From: Halanaerobium salsuginis
GTDB lineage: Bacteria > Bacillota > Halanaerobiia > Halanaerobiales > Halanaerobiaceae
Reading direction: 5' to 3'
Length of the DNA stretch: 64,000 bases
NCBI RefSeq assembly: GCF_900114545.1
Contig: NZ_FOTI01000007.1
Coordinates: forward strand, 16,939-80,938
The translations under genes and the position numbers were made by a program. Under the pieces are notes generated by a model. It had not been told where the DNA came from and ran no database searches. It worked only from the letters and a program-made list of their open reading frames with translations. Shown here in pieces: positions 17,908-26,825 of this stretch (position 1 is the stretch's first letter; every line of letters begins with the position of its first letter).

Positions 17908-19245
17908 TTAATCCTCTGCAGTAGAATTAGAATTTGAATTGCTGCTCAAAGTAATTTTATCTTTTAATTGAGCTGGCAGTGACTTTAAGTGATAATCTCG
18001 CTGTGGAAAAGGAATTTCAATTTGATTTTCTTTAAAATTATCCCAAATTGAAAATAAAACTTCACTGCGGATATTTTTAATTCCATTCCGCGGATCATTA
18101 ATCCAGAATCGCAGTTCAAAATTAACTGCACTATCTCCAAAATCAGTTAGTAAACAAGCTGGCTCAGGATTATCTAGAATTCGTGTTTTATCTTCAACAG
18201 CCTGCATGATTAGTTTTTGAACCTGTCTTAAATCACTATTATAAGCAACACCTACCTGGGCATCTACTCTGACAAGCTCATCACTATATGACCAATTAAT
18301 TACTTCCTTAGTAATAAAATATTCATTTGGAATAAGATACTCTTTACCAGATCTAGTTACAATAGAGACAAAACGAGTATCTAATTTTTTAACCCAGCCA
18401 TAAACTCCTGCAATTTCAACAACATCCCCAGGTTTAATCGATTTATCTGCTAAAATTATTACCCCACTAATAAAATTTGAAACTATCTTCTGCAGACCAA
18501 AACCCAAACCAACTCCAATTGCACCACCAAGAAAAGCAAAAGCACTTAAGTCAATTCCAACTGAACTTAAAGTAAATAATGCTGCTGAAATAAAAAATAA
18601 TATTTTAGTTATTTTGGTCAGTAAAACTTTAACTGAAGGGGTTAAGTTTTCACTATTATCAATTCTAGCAGTCACAAGCCGGCTTAATTTGCCAGCTAGC
18701 CAGAATAAAATACTAAAAATAATGACAGTTTTACTGATTAACAAAAGAGAAATTCTTAATTTTCCACTCTGAAAAGCCAGACTATCAAGAAAATTAATGG
18801 TAGCCTGATAAATCCCCAAAATTCGTAAAGCAGCAATTACCCAAATTAAGGCGGATAAAAATCTAAACATACGATTACGGGGAAAAAATAAAGCAATTAC
18901 TTTGACAACAAGCCAGGCAGTAACCAGATTACCAAAAATACTAATAATTACATTGGGTAAATTAAAAGTGACAGCCAAAATATGATAAAAAGCAATCAAA
19001 ATTATTAATAATAAAGGAAATAACAGCTGATCAAGAATTCTTTTTCGTTTTAAGAAATTAATAGATTTTATTTTTTCAAGTAAAGAATCCAAATTTTTGT
19101 AAAGAAATTTACTTAAAAAATAAGCTGCCGCTCCCATTAAAATAAAAATAATTATTTCAATTAGGTTTGTCAGTACAAGCAGCTGATTATTTATTATATC
19201 TAAAAAAATCTGATAGTACTCTGCCAGACTAATTGATTCAAACAT
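17908..19245 (-). CDS. MscS family mechanosensitive ion channel
   Basis: A 445-residue membrane protein with about five or six transmembrane segments in residues 1-225, then the pore helix and MscS beta domain (GVGLGFGLQKIVSNFISG, followed by IKPGDVVEIAG) and a C-terminal alpha/beta domain. Such channels release solutes on hypo-osmotic shock, which would suit a halophile. A GAGGTGGAG site precedes the ATG. It is a single-gene unit. Confidence 0.93.
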   Translation of the reverse strand: MFESISLAEYYQIFLDIINNQLLVLTNLIEIIIFILMGAAAYFLSKFLYKNLDSLLEKIKSINFLKRKRILDQLLFPLLLIILIAFYHILAVTFNLPNVIISIFGNLVTAWLVVKVIALFFPRNRMFRFLSALIWVIAALRILGIYQATINFLDSLAFQSGKLRISLLLISKTVIIFSILFWLAGKLSRLVTARIDNSENLTPSVKVLLTKITKILFFISAALFTLSSVGIDLSAFAFLGGAIGVGLGFGLQKIVSNFISGVIILADKSIKPGDVVEIAGVYGWVKKLDTRFVSIVTRSGKEYLIPNEYFITKEVINWSYSDELVRVDAQVGVAYNSDLRQVQKLIMQAVEDKTRILDNPEPACLLTDFGDSAVNFELRFWINDPRNGIKNIRSEVLFSIWDNFKENQIEIPFPQRDYHLKSLPAQLKDKITLSSNSNSNSTAED

Positions 19246-19406
19246 AACTCCACCTCAGTCTAATATTTTAAACAATTAAATTTAATTATCTTTAATATAA
19301 TTATAGTACTTTGAGTTTTTTTTGCAAATTATTAAATCTAAATATACTTTTCTATTATTATATTTATCTAGGAAATTATTTTAGCTAATTCAATTTCATT
19401 TTTTTG

Positions 19407-20006
19407 CTATTTTTTCAAATATAAATTAAGGGCTGTTCGCAAAGCAGCAGCATTAGTAAATTGAATGGCTTTAATTCCCACTTCTTCTGCTGCAGCAATA
19501 TTTTGCGCTGAATCATCTATAAAAATACATTCAGCTGGATTTAAATTATAAGTAGCAAGTAAATATTGATAAATTTCCAATTCAGGTTTAATTGAATTTA
19601 TTTCTGCTGAAATAACTATGCCATCAAAATTAGTAAAAAAATCATGCTTCTCTTTAAGATAGTGATAAGCTTTCAAATGAAAATTAGAAATTACAAAAAG
19701 CTGATAATCAGCTGCTAATTCTTCAACTAAATTAAGTGTGTCTGTTTTAATAGTCAAAATTGATTCCCAATTATCCATAACCTGTTCAATATCAGCTTTT
19801 AGGTCAGGATTACGCTGCTTCCAGATTCTAATTGCTTCTGGCTCAGTAATTGTACCGCGATCAAGCAGCAGCCATTCTTTAGTTTTAAATACTGCAGATA
19901 ATAACTTTTGCCGCTGCTCCTCAGTATAACCTAAGTCAATCAAATACTGGTCTGGATTATATTCTAACAGAACTCTCCCTAAATCAAATATTATGTTTTT
20001 AATCAC
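19407..20006 (-). CDS. HAD superfamily hydrolase, YihX-like
   Basis: About 199 residues of a HAD subfamily IA phosphatase. The nucleophile motif is FDLGRVL, with Gly in place of the second Asp; motif II is the VISNF segment and motif IV is IFIDDSAQN. E. coli YihX, an alpha-glucose-1-phosphatase, has the same DLG form, so a sugar phosphatase is possible but unproven. The first in-frame GTG (20015) overlaps the GAGGTGAG ribosome site, so the second GTG (20006) is preferred. Confidence 0.85.
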   Translation of the reverse strand: MIKNIIFDLGRVLLEYNPDQYLIDLGYTEEQRQKLLSAVFKTKEWLLLDRGTITEPEAIRIWKQRNPDLKADIEQVMDNWESILTIKTDTLNLVEELAADYQLFVISNFHLKAYHYLKEKHDFFTNFDGIVISAEINSIKPELEIYQYLLATYNLNPAECIFIDDSAQNIAAAEEVGIKAIQFTNAAALRTALNLYLKK

Positions 20007-20162
20007 TAAACTCACCTCAATTTTTATTTTATTAACTCGAAAACATTAGATTTATTTAATAGTTATTCTAAGTTTAACTACTTACTTAATAAAATTCTAG
20101 TTTAAATAAAATTATCCTGTTTTAATAAAAAATAATTAGTTATAATTTACTAAAAAAACAAA

Positions 20163-20190
20163 AATCCGATCTTATAAATAAGATCGGATT
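20163..20190 (-). terminator. terminator after the two-gene unknown operon
   Basis: A perfect 12-base inverted repeat (AATCCGATCTTA, loop TAAA, TAAGATCGGATT) is followed on the minus strand by a T-rich tract. Confidence 0.85.
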
Positions 20191-20208
20191 ACAAGCAATT
20201 ATGTTAAC

Positions 20209-20787
20209 TTAAGCATTTAATTCAGTTTTCATATCCTCAATCAGCTGATTAAATCTTTCTGTATAACTCTGTTGAAATTCAGAAATTTGTTGAGCCAGCT
20301 GCTGTTTCAGCTGAGCATTCATCTGCCCCTGCCCAGCGGCCTGACCCTGACCTCGACTAGCTCCTAATTGATTCTGATTCTGAGCATTTTCCAGATGTTG
20401 TTTTACCTGTTGGTCCAGCTGTTCTTTTTGACTTTGATACTGCTGCTGTAAACTCTGTGCCTGAGTAAATGATTGTTCAAAAAAGCTACTACGAGAGTCT
20501 TCTTTTAATGACTCAATTGCTACAACAGCCTGCTGACGGCGTTTAATCTGCTCTGTAGAATTACGAAGTCCAATTGACTCAATTAACATTAGCTGAGCTT
20601 CTCTCAAGACAGCTGGACGTTCATCTTTTAATTTATGCCAGATATCTTCTGCATCAATTTCAGCTTTAAAAAAAGATGCCATTGTTTCCTTCAGCTGATC
20701 TCTTATTTCCAGCGAATTTTCTTTACCTGATTCACCGGCATATACTTTATCAGCTCTTTCCATTGCAATTTCATAAGCACTTTTCAT
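20209..20787 (-). CDS. unknown Gln-rich, helical protein
   Basis: I do not recognise this 192-residue protein. It is soluble, with no signal peptide or membrane segment. The N-terminus MKSAYEIAMERADKVY looks like a short amphipathic helix, and residues 105-192 are very rich in Gln with coiled-coil character, broken by a Gly-rich stretch near residue 143. It starts five bases after the stop of the next upstream unknown gene, so the two are co-translated and probably work together. A strong terminator follows. Confidence 0.7.
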   Translation of the reverse strand: MKSAYEIAMERADKVYAGESGKENSLEIRDQLKETMASFFKAEIDAEDIWHKLKDERPAVLREAQLMLIESIGLRNSTEQIKRRQQAVVAIESLKEDSRSSFFEQSFTQAQSLQQQYQSQKEQLDQQVKQHLENAQNQNQLGASRGQGQAAGQGQMNAQLKQQLAQQISEFQQSYTERFNQLIEDMKTELNA

Positions 20788-20792
20788 AAATA

Positions 20793-21530
20793 TCAGTCCT
20801 CCCTAAACAAATCAAAAAATCTATCCTGATAAATATTAAAAACTCCCCAACGGTCAAGTTCCTGCTTTAATTTAGCTGGATCTTCTGTCCCGGAGCTCAC
20901 CCGGGCAAACATCTTTTCTATTTCTTCACTAGCAGCAATCGGTAAACCTTCGAGGTTTCTGGTTACTACTGAATATCCTTTTTCATCAGTACTTAAATAG
21001 CCTTTATCTTCATAATAAGGCAGTTGAGATTTATAAGCACTTTTTAGCATTAAACTCTGAATAAATTTCATTAAGGAAACATCCCAGAGCTCATCTATAC
21101 CTTTAATAATAACAGTCAGACTCTGTTCATCATCACTAATATTATCTCTTATCTGAGCTTCAGCTGCTGCTATCTCTCTAGCAATAGTAAAAGTACTAAT
21201 CGATTGTTTACGATAATTCATTTTGTATAATAAACCAGCCAGATCAGGATTTTCTCGAGCAATCATTTGCATAGCCTTTCTGGCTTCACCACTAAATCCA
21301 CTCATATTTATCATATAATCCGGAGTTAAAAGCTTGGGCTTTTCCCAGGTGATTTTTCCTTCTCGTACCTTGGTTTCTGGACCTTCTTCCGGAAATTCTT
21401 CCAGATAATATGGCTCGCTGAGTACAAAATAGTGGAGAGTTGTAGCATGATCAGTAGAAATTAAATCATCAGGTTCCAATAAAATTTCTGTGTTTTTAAG
21501 TACTTCTTTAATTCTCTGCTTATCACTCAT
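20793..21530 (-). CDS. unknown conserved-looking protein
   Basis: A 245-residue soluble protein with no domain I can name. It is acidic, with mixed helix and strand sequence and no membrane segment. The ATG at 21530 has GAGGAGG ahead of it and gives MSDKQRIKEV; an open frame six codons longer is not favoured. It is the first gene of a two-gene unit with the Gln-rich protein. The unit stands alone between terminators, which gives no functional hint. Confidence 0.7.
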   Translation of the reverse strand: MSDKQRIKEVLKNTEILLEPDDLISTDHATTLHYFVLSEPYYLEEFPEEGPETKVREGKITWEKPKLLTPDYMINMSGFSGEARKAMQMIARENPDLAGLLYKMNYRKQSISTFTIAREIAAAEAQIRDNISDDEQSLTVIIKGIDELWDVSLMKFIQSLMLKSAYKSQLPYYEDKGYLSTDEKGYSVVTRNLEGLPIAASEEIEKMFARVSSGTEDPAKLKQELDRWGVFNIYQDRFFDLFRED

Positions 21531-21620
21531 TTTAACTCCTCCTCTCAAGCCTTGCTAAAAACAAAATCAAAGTTCAAACTTTATATACTATATTATACAT
21601 TAAGATGAGGAATTAAGTCA

Positions 21621-21649
21621 AAAAAGAAGACCTGCAGGCCTTCTTTTTA
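21621..21649. terminator. bidirectional terminator
   Basis: AAAAAGAAG and CTTCTTTTT flank an inner CCTGCAGG palindrome, giving a stem with T runs on both strands just after the ECF S-component stop. Confidence 0.8.
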
Positions 21650-21656
21650 TTTAGAT

Positions 21657-22175
21657 TTATTTTTTTTTGTAATTAAGTAATGCCTTCCCTAAAATAAGTG
21701 TAAAAACTGCTGCTACTATTGCTTCTGGAATACCATGTGTAAGCGCAACTGCTAAAGCAGCCTTAGCAGGTAAATATCCTCTTAAAACTGCCAGACCTAA
21801 AACACCTGCTGTATTAACGATTGTTCCGATAAGTCCAGCCATTATTAAAGAAAAACTGCGATTTATCCTGTTACTAGAATGATAAACAAAATAAGCAGCA
21901 ATTCCAATTAATAAACGTGGTAAAATAGCAATTAGAGGATCTGCAAAAAGAGGATTAGTTGCTCTTAAAAAGCTAAAAACTCCAAAAATCAAACCAATTA
22001 ACAAAGCAACTGCAGGACCTTCAATAACTCCCCCTAAAATAGCTGGCAGATGTAAAATAGTTACATGTCCAGCCGGAGTTGGAACTGGAATTAAGCCAAG
22101 TCCAGTGGCCCCCAGAATAATAGAAATAGCACCTAACATACCAGCAATTACAATTTGTCTTGTTTTAAGTTTTAT
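21657..22175 (-). CDS. ECF transporter S component, apparent AUA start
   Basis: A small membrane protein (about 172 residues, five or six helices) of the energy-coupling-factor S-component family, which binds a vitamin or related cofactor in the membrane; the ligand is not assignable. The first ATG (22139) has no ribosome site and would cut off the usual positively charged N-terminus. A strong GGGAGG (22184-22189) sits eight bases before an in-frame ATA (22175) that would give MKLKTRQIVIAG. No ATG, GTG or TTG exists in the frame between the upstream stop (22197-22199) and 22139. Non-AUG initiation or a sequence error must be considered. A structured leader precedes it. Confidence 0.82.
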   Translation of the reverse strand: MKLKTRQIVIAGMLGAISIILGATGLGLIPVPTPAGHVTILHLPAILGGVIEGPAVALLIGLIFGVFSFLRATNPLFADPLIAILPRLLIGIAAYFVYHSSNRINRSFSLIMAGLIGTIVNTAGVLGLAVLRGYLPAKAALAVALTHGIPEAIVAAVFTLILGKALLNYKKK

Positions 22176-22183
22176 TTTATTTT

Positions 22184-22280
22184 CCTCCCATCCCGGTCAT
22201 TTGATCCAGGTGGATCACCCAATTATATTTAACAGTCTAATGGGTACAGCTCTCAATTAAGGTTCCGTCCCAACTGTTAT
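22184..22280 (-). promoter_or_regulatory. structured leader RNA (candidate riboswitch) of the ECF gene
   Basis: The leader starts near 22280. A 7-base stem (TAACAGT with ACTGTTA) encloses TGGG/CCCA around an unpaired ACGGAACC region, followed by a hairpin TGATCC-ACCT-GGATCA, then GACCGGGATGGGAGG with the ribosome site. CCCAT can pair either with the 5' TGGG or with ATGGG next to the ribosome site, so ligand-controlled translation is possible. A seven-codon frame starting at 22200 overlaps the ribosome site. It does not match a riboswitch class I know. Confidence 0.5.
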
Positions 22281-22286
22281 ATAATT

Positions 22287-22315
22287 ATTATAATAATTAT
22301 CTTATTGTAGAGCAA
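22287..22315 (-). promoter_or_regulatory. promoter of the ECF S-component gene
   Basis: TTGCTC, exactly 17 bases, then TATAAT on the minus strand. This puts the RNA start a few bases before the folded leader. Confidence 0.7.
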
Positions 22316-22384
22316 GTATTTAAAGCAAAAAAATTATTTTTAACTAAAAAAATTGATTATAGCTCAATTATTTAACTAAATTTT

Positions 22385-24286
22385 TTAGTCTCGATTAGTA
22401 TTTAAATTGCGCAGATAATTTATAATGACCTCATTAACCTGCATTTTTCTTAAATGTTCTTCCAAATTTTCAGCTGTAAAATAACGTAATAGTCTAACTA
22501 AAAAACTGATTACTTTATTTTGTTTGCTTTCTCGTAATAACTGACGATGAAATAATTCAGTTCCTATTTCGTAATATTTAAGTTTTAAAGCTGCTACCAG
22601 GCGATAAAAGTCAAGATATTCATCATCTAAATATTTACCATGGGGAATCTCAGTTAAAATTGGGGCTGGATCTCCAAAGCGCAGTATTGCTTCATAATAA
22701 GCTACTGTATCAAAATAGCTAGTTATTTCAGCTTGCTTAATCTGGCCTAACAAATCAGCTTTAACGGCTGGATCAAGTTCTGCTTGATATTTTAATAAAC
22801 GCAGTTTAGCATACTCAACCGCTGGGGTTTCAACAGCTGCTGCCTCAACTTCATCAATAATCCCGGCTAAAGTTGCTGTTGTTATTTGATTACCGTTTTC
22901 ATAAATTGTTTCCTCACCATCTAATGCAGCTAGACTGATAAATAGTAAGTTATTATAAATATCTTTTAAGGTTATTTTAGCCAATAATTGTTCTTCTTTT
23001 AAGCTGATTAATTTTCTTAACAAATGCTTCTGATAATCTCTTCCTTCAGCATTTTCAACCAGCATCATTAAATTAGCAAGCAGATTATCCTGATCTTCAA
23101 TTAAGGAAGCCAACTCTGTTATAAATTCTGCAATTTCTTTTTCTGGGCCATGCTCAAGCAAAAAGCGTAAATAATCTGCTGCTATCTGCCAGTCATGAAA
23201 ATGATCAGCTTCTTGCTGTTGTGCTAATTTGAAAGCAGCTTTAATCTTGGTCTCTGCAGACTCGAGCTTACCCTGCTGTAGATCAGCCAGAAATAAAAGT
23301 CGTAAATATGAAGGATTTTTCATCTGAACTGTTTCTAATTCAGCAGCATAATCTGCAAAACCATTATATAATTCTGCAGCCAGATAGCGGGCTAAAATAT
23401 CAAGAGCCAATTTAGAATTAGCCGGGGCAAGATTTTTAATTTCAGCTAATAGTTTTTCAGCTGTTTCAGCATTAGATTTTACTTTTAAATTATCTAACTG
23501 TTGAAAAACATTAAATACTTCTGCTGCTTGTGCCAGTGCTTGCTGTTGAGTAATTTTTTGATTAACATCCAGATTAAATCTTTCATTAACAAAATCAATT
23601 AAAAATGAGATTACCCGCATATTTTTATATTCTTTTAATTTGTCATAATGTTTTTTAAATAAACTCAGAGCACTAACTACATCATCAAAATCCATTAGTG
23701 TTTCCAATCTAAAGACTAATAACTGGGCATTATCTGCCTCAATCTGCATTGCCCTCTCAATAGTATCATTTAAGCGCTGCAGCTGATTTTTTTGCTTATA
23801 AACTTCCGCCAGAGCAATTAGCAGCGGAATACTTTCGCCTTTAGCTGTTAGAGCTTCTCTCACAATTTGTTCCGCCTTTTCTGCCTCTTCTTTTTCTAAT
23901 AAAATGTTAACTAAAGGAGAAATAAAGGCCTCATCAAGATCTGTTCCCATTAACTGCCAGGCATGACTTAAATATTTAACAGCTTCCTGGTACTGATTAT
24001 TCTGGAGAGTATAAACAATTAGCGGCAGCAAAAATCTATGTTCAACTGGATATGACTTAACTGCTTCTTTTAAAATTGCAATAACTTCTTCTTCACTATT
24101 AGCAGTTTTAATTGCAGTAAAATAATCTTCAATACTCTGTTTCGGATTATTAAGTCCACAGCATTTTTTGAATTTTTTACCACTTCCACAGGGACAGATT
24201 TCATTTCTACCAATACTATAGCTTTTAAGCTGCTCAGCATCCTGACGTCTGCTGATACTGGCTTTGAGTCTTTTTAAGCTATCCAT
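22385..24286 (-). CDS. SEC-C zinc-motif protein with TPR-like helical repeats
   Basis: A 633-residue protein. Residues 30-45 hold the SEC-C zinc motif CPCGSGKKFKKCC seen at the C-terminus of SecA; the rest is a run of degenerate tetratricopeptide helices (for example ALAEVYKQKNQLQRLNDTIE). No signal peptide is seen, so it is cytoplasmic. SEC-C modules bind zinc and contact ribosomes or partner proteins in other families; the specific role here is unknown. It is a single-gene unit. Confidence 0.85.
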   Translation of the reverse strand: MDSLKRLKASISRRQDAEQLKSYSIGRNEICPCGSGKKFKKCCGLNNPKQSIEDYFTAIKTANSEEEVIAILKEAVKSYPVEHRFLLPLIVYTLQNNQYQEAVKYLSHAWQLMGTDLDEAFISPLVNILLEKEEAEKAEQIVREALTAKGESIPLLIALAEVYKQKNQLQRLNDTIERAMQIEADNAQLLVFRLETLMDFDDVVSALSLFKKHYDKLKEYKNMRVISFLIDFVNERFNLDVNQKITQQQALAQAAEVFNVFQQLDNLKVKSNAETAEKLLAEIKNLAPANSKLALDILARYLAAELYNGFADYAAELETVQMKNPSYLRLLFLADLQQGKLESAETKIKAAFKLAQQQEADHFHDWQIAADYLRFLLEHGPEKEIAEFITELASLIEDQDNLLANLMMLVENAEGRDYQKHLLRKLISLKEEQLLAKITLKDIYNNLLFISLAALDGEETIYENGNQITTATLAGIIDEVEAAAVETPAVEYAKLRLLKYQAELDPAVKADLLGQIKQAEITSYFDTVAYYEAILRFGDPAPILTEIPHGKYLDDEYLDFYRLVAALKLKYYEIGTELFHRQLLRESKQNKVISFLVRLLRYFTAENLEEHLRKMQVNEVIINYLRNLNTNRD

Positions 24287-24647
24287 TTTATCAACCTTCC
24301 TCGTTCAAATTTATTAATAATATTGCCAATAAGAAAGCCCCATCAGACAAAATTTCTGCTGGAGCTTATTATATCTTGGATCAATACGCATCTATTATTA
24401 TAGCAGACTAGAGATTGAAATTAAAGTTAAAAAATAATGCCTGCAAATAGAAAGCCAGGTTATCTAGTTCTAACTTAGCCAGCAAAAATTGAATTCCCAA
24501 ACTGAGTAAAATAACTGAAATAAAATAATTATTTAAATACTCTAATGCTGGTCAGAGAAAAGATTAGTAAAATTATAAAAAAATGATGCTATATTATTGG
24601 TCAAAATAAAAAAGAAAATTTGACAATTACTAATGCTAAGTTAATAT
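24287..24647. other. gene-free stretch after argD with an imperfect hairpin
   Basis: This 361-base AT-rich gap holds no convincing reading frame. An imperfect inverted repeat (24335-24347 with 24355-24367: AAGC, CCA and CAGA arms) lies just before the SEC-C gene and could be a terminator of the arg operon or part of the downstream gene's leader. I see nothing else. Confidence 0.4.
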
Positions 24648-25841
24648 TTAGGCAATTATTAAATCACTAAGATTTTCTAACAATAAATCTATTTCTGACT
24701 TTTTAATTATATAAGGTGGCAAAAAGCGCAGAGTATGTTCCTTAACAGCATTAATCAGAAAGCCACGTTCAAAAAGCTGATTAGTAATTTCTTGAGCAGA
24801 AAGATCAGCTGTCATTTCAAGGGCAAGCATTAAACCAAGTCCCCGGCTTTCAATTAATTTATCACTCTGAGCAACTAATTTATCAAGCTCTGTCTTAAAA
24901 TAAGCTCCTTTAGATTTAACTTCAGCTAAAAAACCATCTTCCAGCATAATGTCCATTACTTCCGAACCAGCTCTTGTAGCTAAAGGATTACCACCAAAAG
25001 TTGTCCCATGATCACCCGGATCAAAAGCAGCTGCTACTTCTTTACGAGCTAAAAAGGCACCAATAGGTACTCCTCCACCTAAAGCTTTAGCAATTGTAAT
25101 AATATCTGGTTGTACTCCATAATTTTGATAAGCAAATAATTCACCAGTTCTTCCCATTCCACACTGTACTTCGTCAAAAATAAGCAAAATATCTTCTTGA
25201 TCACAAATTTCTCTTACTCCAGAAAGATAAGCCTGAGTCGCAGGATAAACTCCACCTTCTCCCTGAACAGGCTCAAGCATAATAGCAGCAGTACTTTCAC
25301 TGATAATACTTTTTAATGCAGTTAAGTCATTAAATGCTGCTGTTTTAAAGCCAGGTGGTAAGGGACTAAATGGTTTTTTATATTTTTCCTGGCCTGTTGC
25401 AGTCACAGCTGCCAGAGTTCTACCATGAAATGATTTATCAGCTGTAATTATTTCAAACTTATTACTTCCCTTTTTTTTGAAATATTTACGAGCTAATTTA
25501 AAAGCACCTTCATTTGCCTCTGAACCACTATTAGCAAAAAACACCTGATCACAGCAAGAATTCTCACAGAGTTTTTGCTCTAATTCTGCCTGTGGTTCAA
25601 TATAATAATTATTAGAACAATGAATAATTTTATCTATTTGATCTTTAAGTGCTTGATTAAAACGTTTATTATCATAGCCTAAAAAGTTAACTCCAATTCC
25701 AGCTAAAAAATCGTAATAACTTTTACCATCTTTACTATAAAGTTTACTTCCCCTACCATAATCTACATAAAGTGGAAATCTACCATTATAAACTGGCATA
25801 AAGTATTTATTATCAGCTGCTAAAATCTCCTCAACTTTCAT
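24648..25841 (-). CDS. argD: acetylornithine aminotransferase
   Basis: Converts N-acetylglutamate semialdehyde to N-acetylornithine with glutamate and pyridoxal phosphate. The 397-residue class III aminotransferase shows FANSGSEANEGA, FHGRTL, LLIFDEVQCGMGRTG and IAKALGGGVPIGA, whose Lys binds the cofactor, then TTFGGNP. A GGGAG site precedes the ATG. It is the third gene of the argC-argB-argD operon. Confidence 0.96.
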   Translation of the reverse strand: MKVEEILAADNKYFMPVYNGRFPLYVDYGRGSKLYSKDGKSYYDFLAGIGVNFLGYDNKRFNQALKDQIDKIIHCSNNYYIEPQAELEQKLCENSCCDQVFFANSGSEANEGAFKLARKYFKKKGSNKFEIITADKSFHGRTLAAVTATGQEKYKKPFSPLPPGFKTAAFNDLTALKSIISESTAAIMLEPVQGEGGVYPATQAYLSGVREICDQEDILLIFDEVQCGMGRTGELFAYQNYGVQPDIITIAKALGGGVPIGAFLARKEVAAAFDPGDHGTTFGGNPLATRAGSEVMDIMLEDGFLAEVKSKGAYFKTELDKLVAQSDKLIESRGLGLMLALEMTADLSAQEITNQLFERGFLINAVKEHTLRFLPPYIIKKSEIDLLLENLSDLIIA

Positions 25842-25905
25842 TTTACCACTTCTCCCTTCTTAAACTTCTCACTAATTAAATAATATTCAAACTGCTAAAT
25901 TAAAG

Positions 25906-26784
25906 CTATTCCTGCACAATCATTGTACCAATACCCTGATCTGTAAATATTTCCAGTAAAATCGGATGAGAAATAAGTCCATTTAATATATGAGTTCTCG
26001 CTACACCATTGCTGACAGCCCTAATACAGCCCTCAACTTTAGGCAGCATCCCCCCAACAATCTTGCCATTTTCAATCAACTGTTTAATTTCCTGAAAATT
26101 AAGCTGAGATACTCGACTGCTTTTGTCTGCTGGATCTGCTAAAATTCCATTTACATCTGTTAAATAAATTAATTTTTCTGCTGCCAGAGCAGCAGCAATC
26201 TGTCCAGCAACATCATCAGCATTAATATTAACACTATCTCCAGTTTCATTTACTCCAACAGGCGCAATGACTGGTATGTAATCATCGGCTATTAACTTTT
26301 TAATCAATTCTGGATTAATCTCTTTAACTTCACCAACTAAACCTAAATCTTTAGCTGGATCATCATATTTTTTTAGACGAGCTTTAATTAAATTACCATC
26401 TTTACCAGAAATTCCAACTGCCCTTGCCTCCATCTGATTAATTGAGGCTACAATTTCTTTATTAATTTTGGCTGAAAGAACCATTTCAACAATTTCCATT
26501 GTCTCCTGATCTGTTACTCTTAAACCATCAATAAAATTAGCTTTAATATTAAGTCTGGCTAGAGTCTGATTAATTGCCGGACCTCCTCCATGAACAATCA
26601 CCGGATTTATCCCGACATATTTAAGCAAAGTTATATCTTCAATTAATTTCTTTTTCAGCTCAGCATTTGCCATAATACTGCCACCATATTTTATGACAAA
26701 AGTTTTACCAAAAAAGTCTTTAAAATATGGTAAGGCTTCAATTAGAACATTTGCTTTCTTAATTAATTCTTCTATTTTTTTCAC
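25906..26784 (-). CDS. argB: acetylglutamate kinase
   Basis: Phosphorylates N-acetylglutamate. About 292 residues of the amino-acid kinase family, with VIKYGGSIM, VHGGGPAI, INADDVAGQIA and GGMLPKVEG. The start is unclear. A TTG at 26793 has no ribosome site, and the GTG at 26784 overlaps AAGGGGG. An in-frame ATA at 26775 sits about nine bases from that site and would give a family-typical N-terminus (EELIKKANVLIEALPY). I list the GTG. It lies 33-50 bases downstream of argC. Confidence 0.95.
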   Translation of the reverse strand: MKKIEELIKKANVLIEALPYFKDFFGKTFVIKYGGSIMANAELKKKLIEDITLLKYVGINPVIVHGGGPAINQTLARLNIKANFIDGLRVTDQETMEIVEMVLSAKINKEIVASINQMEARAVGISGKDGNLIKARLKKYDDPAKDLGLVGEVKEINPELIKKLIADDYIPVIAPVGVNETGDSVNINADDVAGQIAAALAAEKLIYLTDVNGILADPADKSSRVSQLNFQEIKQLIENGKIVGGMLPKVEGCIRAVSNGVARTHILNGLISHPILLEIFTDQGIGTMIVQE

Positions 26785-26825
26785 CCCCTTCAAACTAAAA
26801 TTTATAGCTGCTTTTTAAGTCTAAT

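Noticed and set aside
22184..22280. Tetrahydrofolate, preQ1 or TPP riboswitch for the ECF gene
   Set aside because: None of the conserved cores of these classes can be found in the leader.
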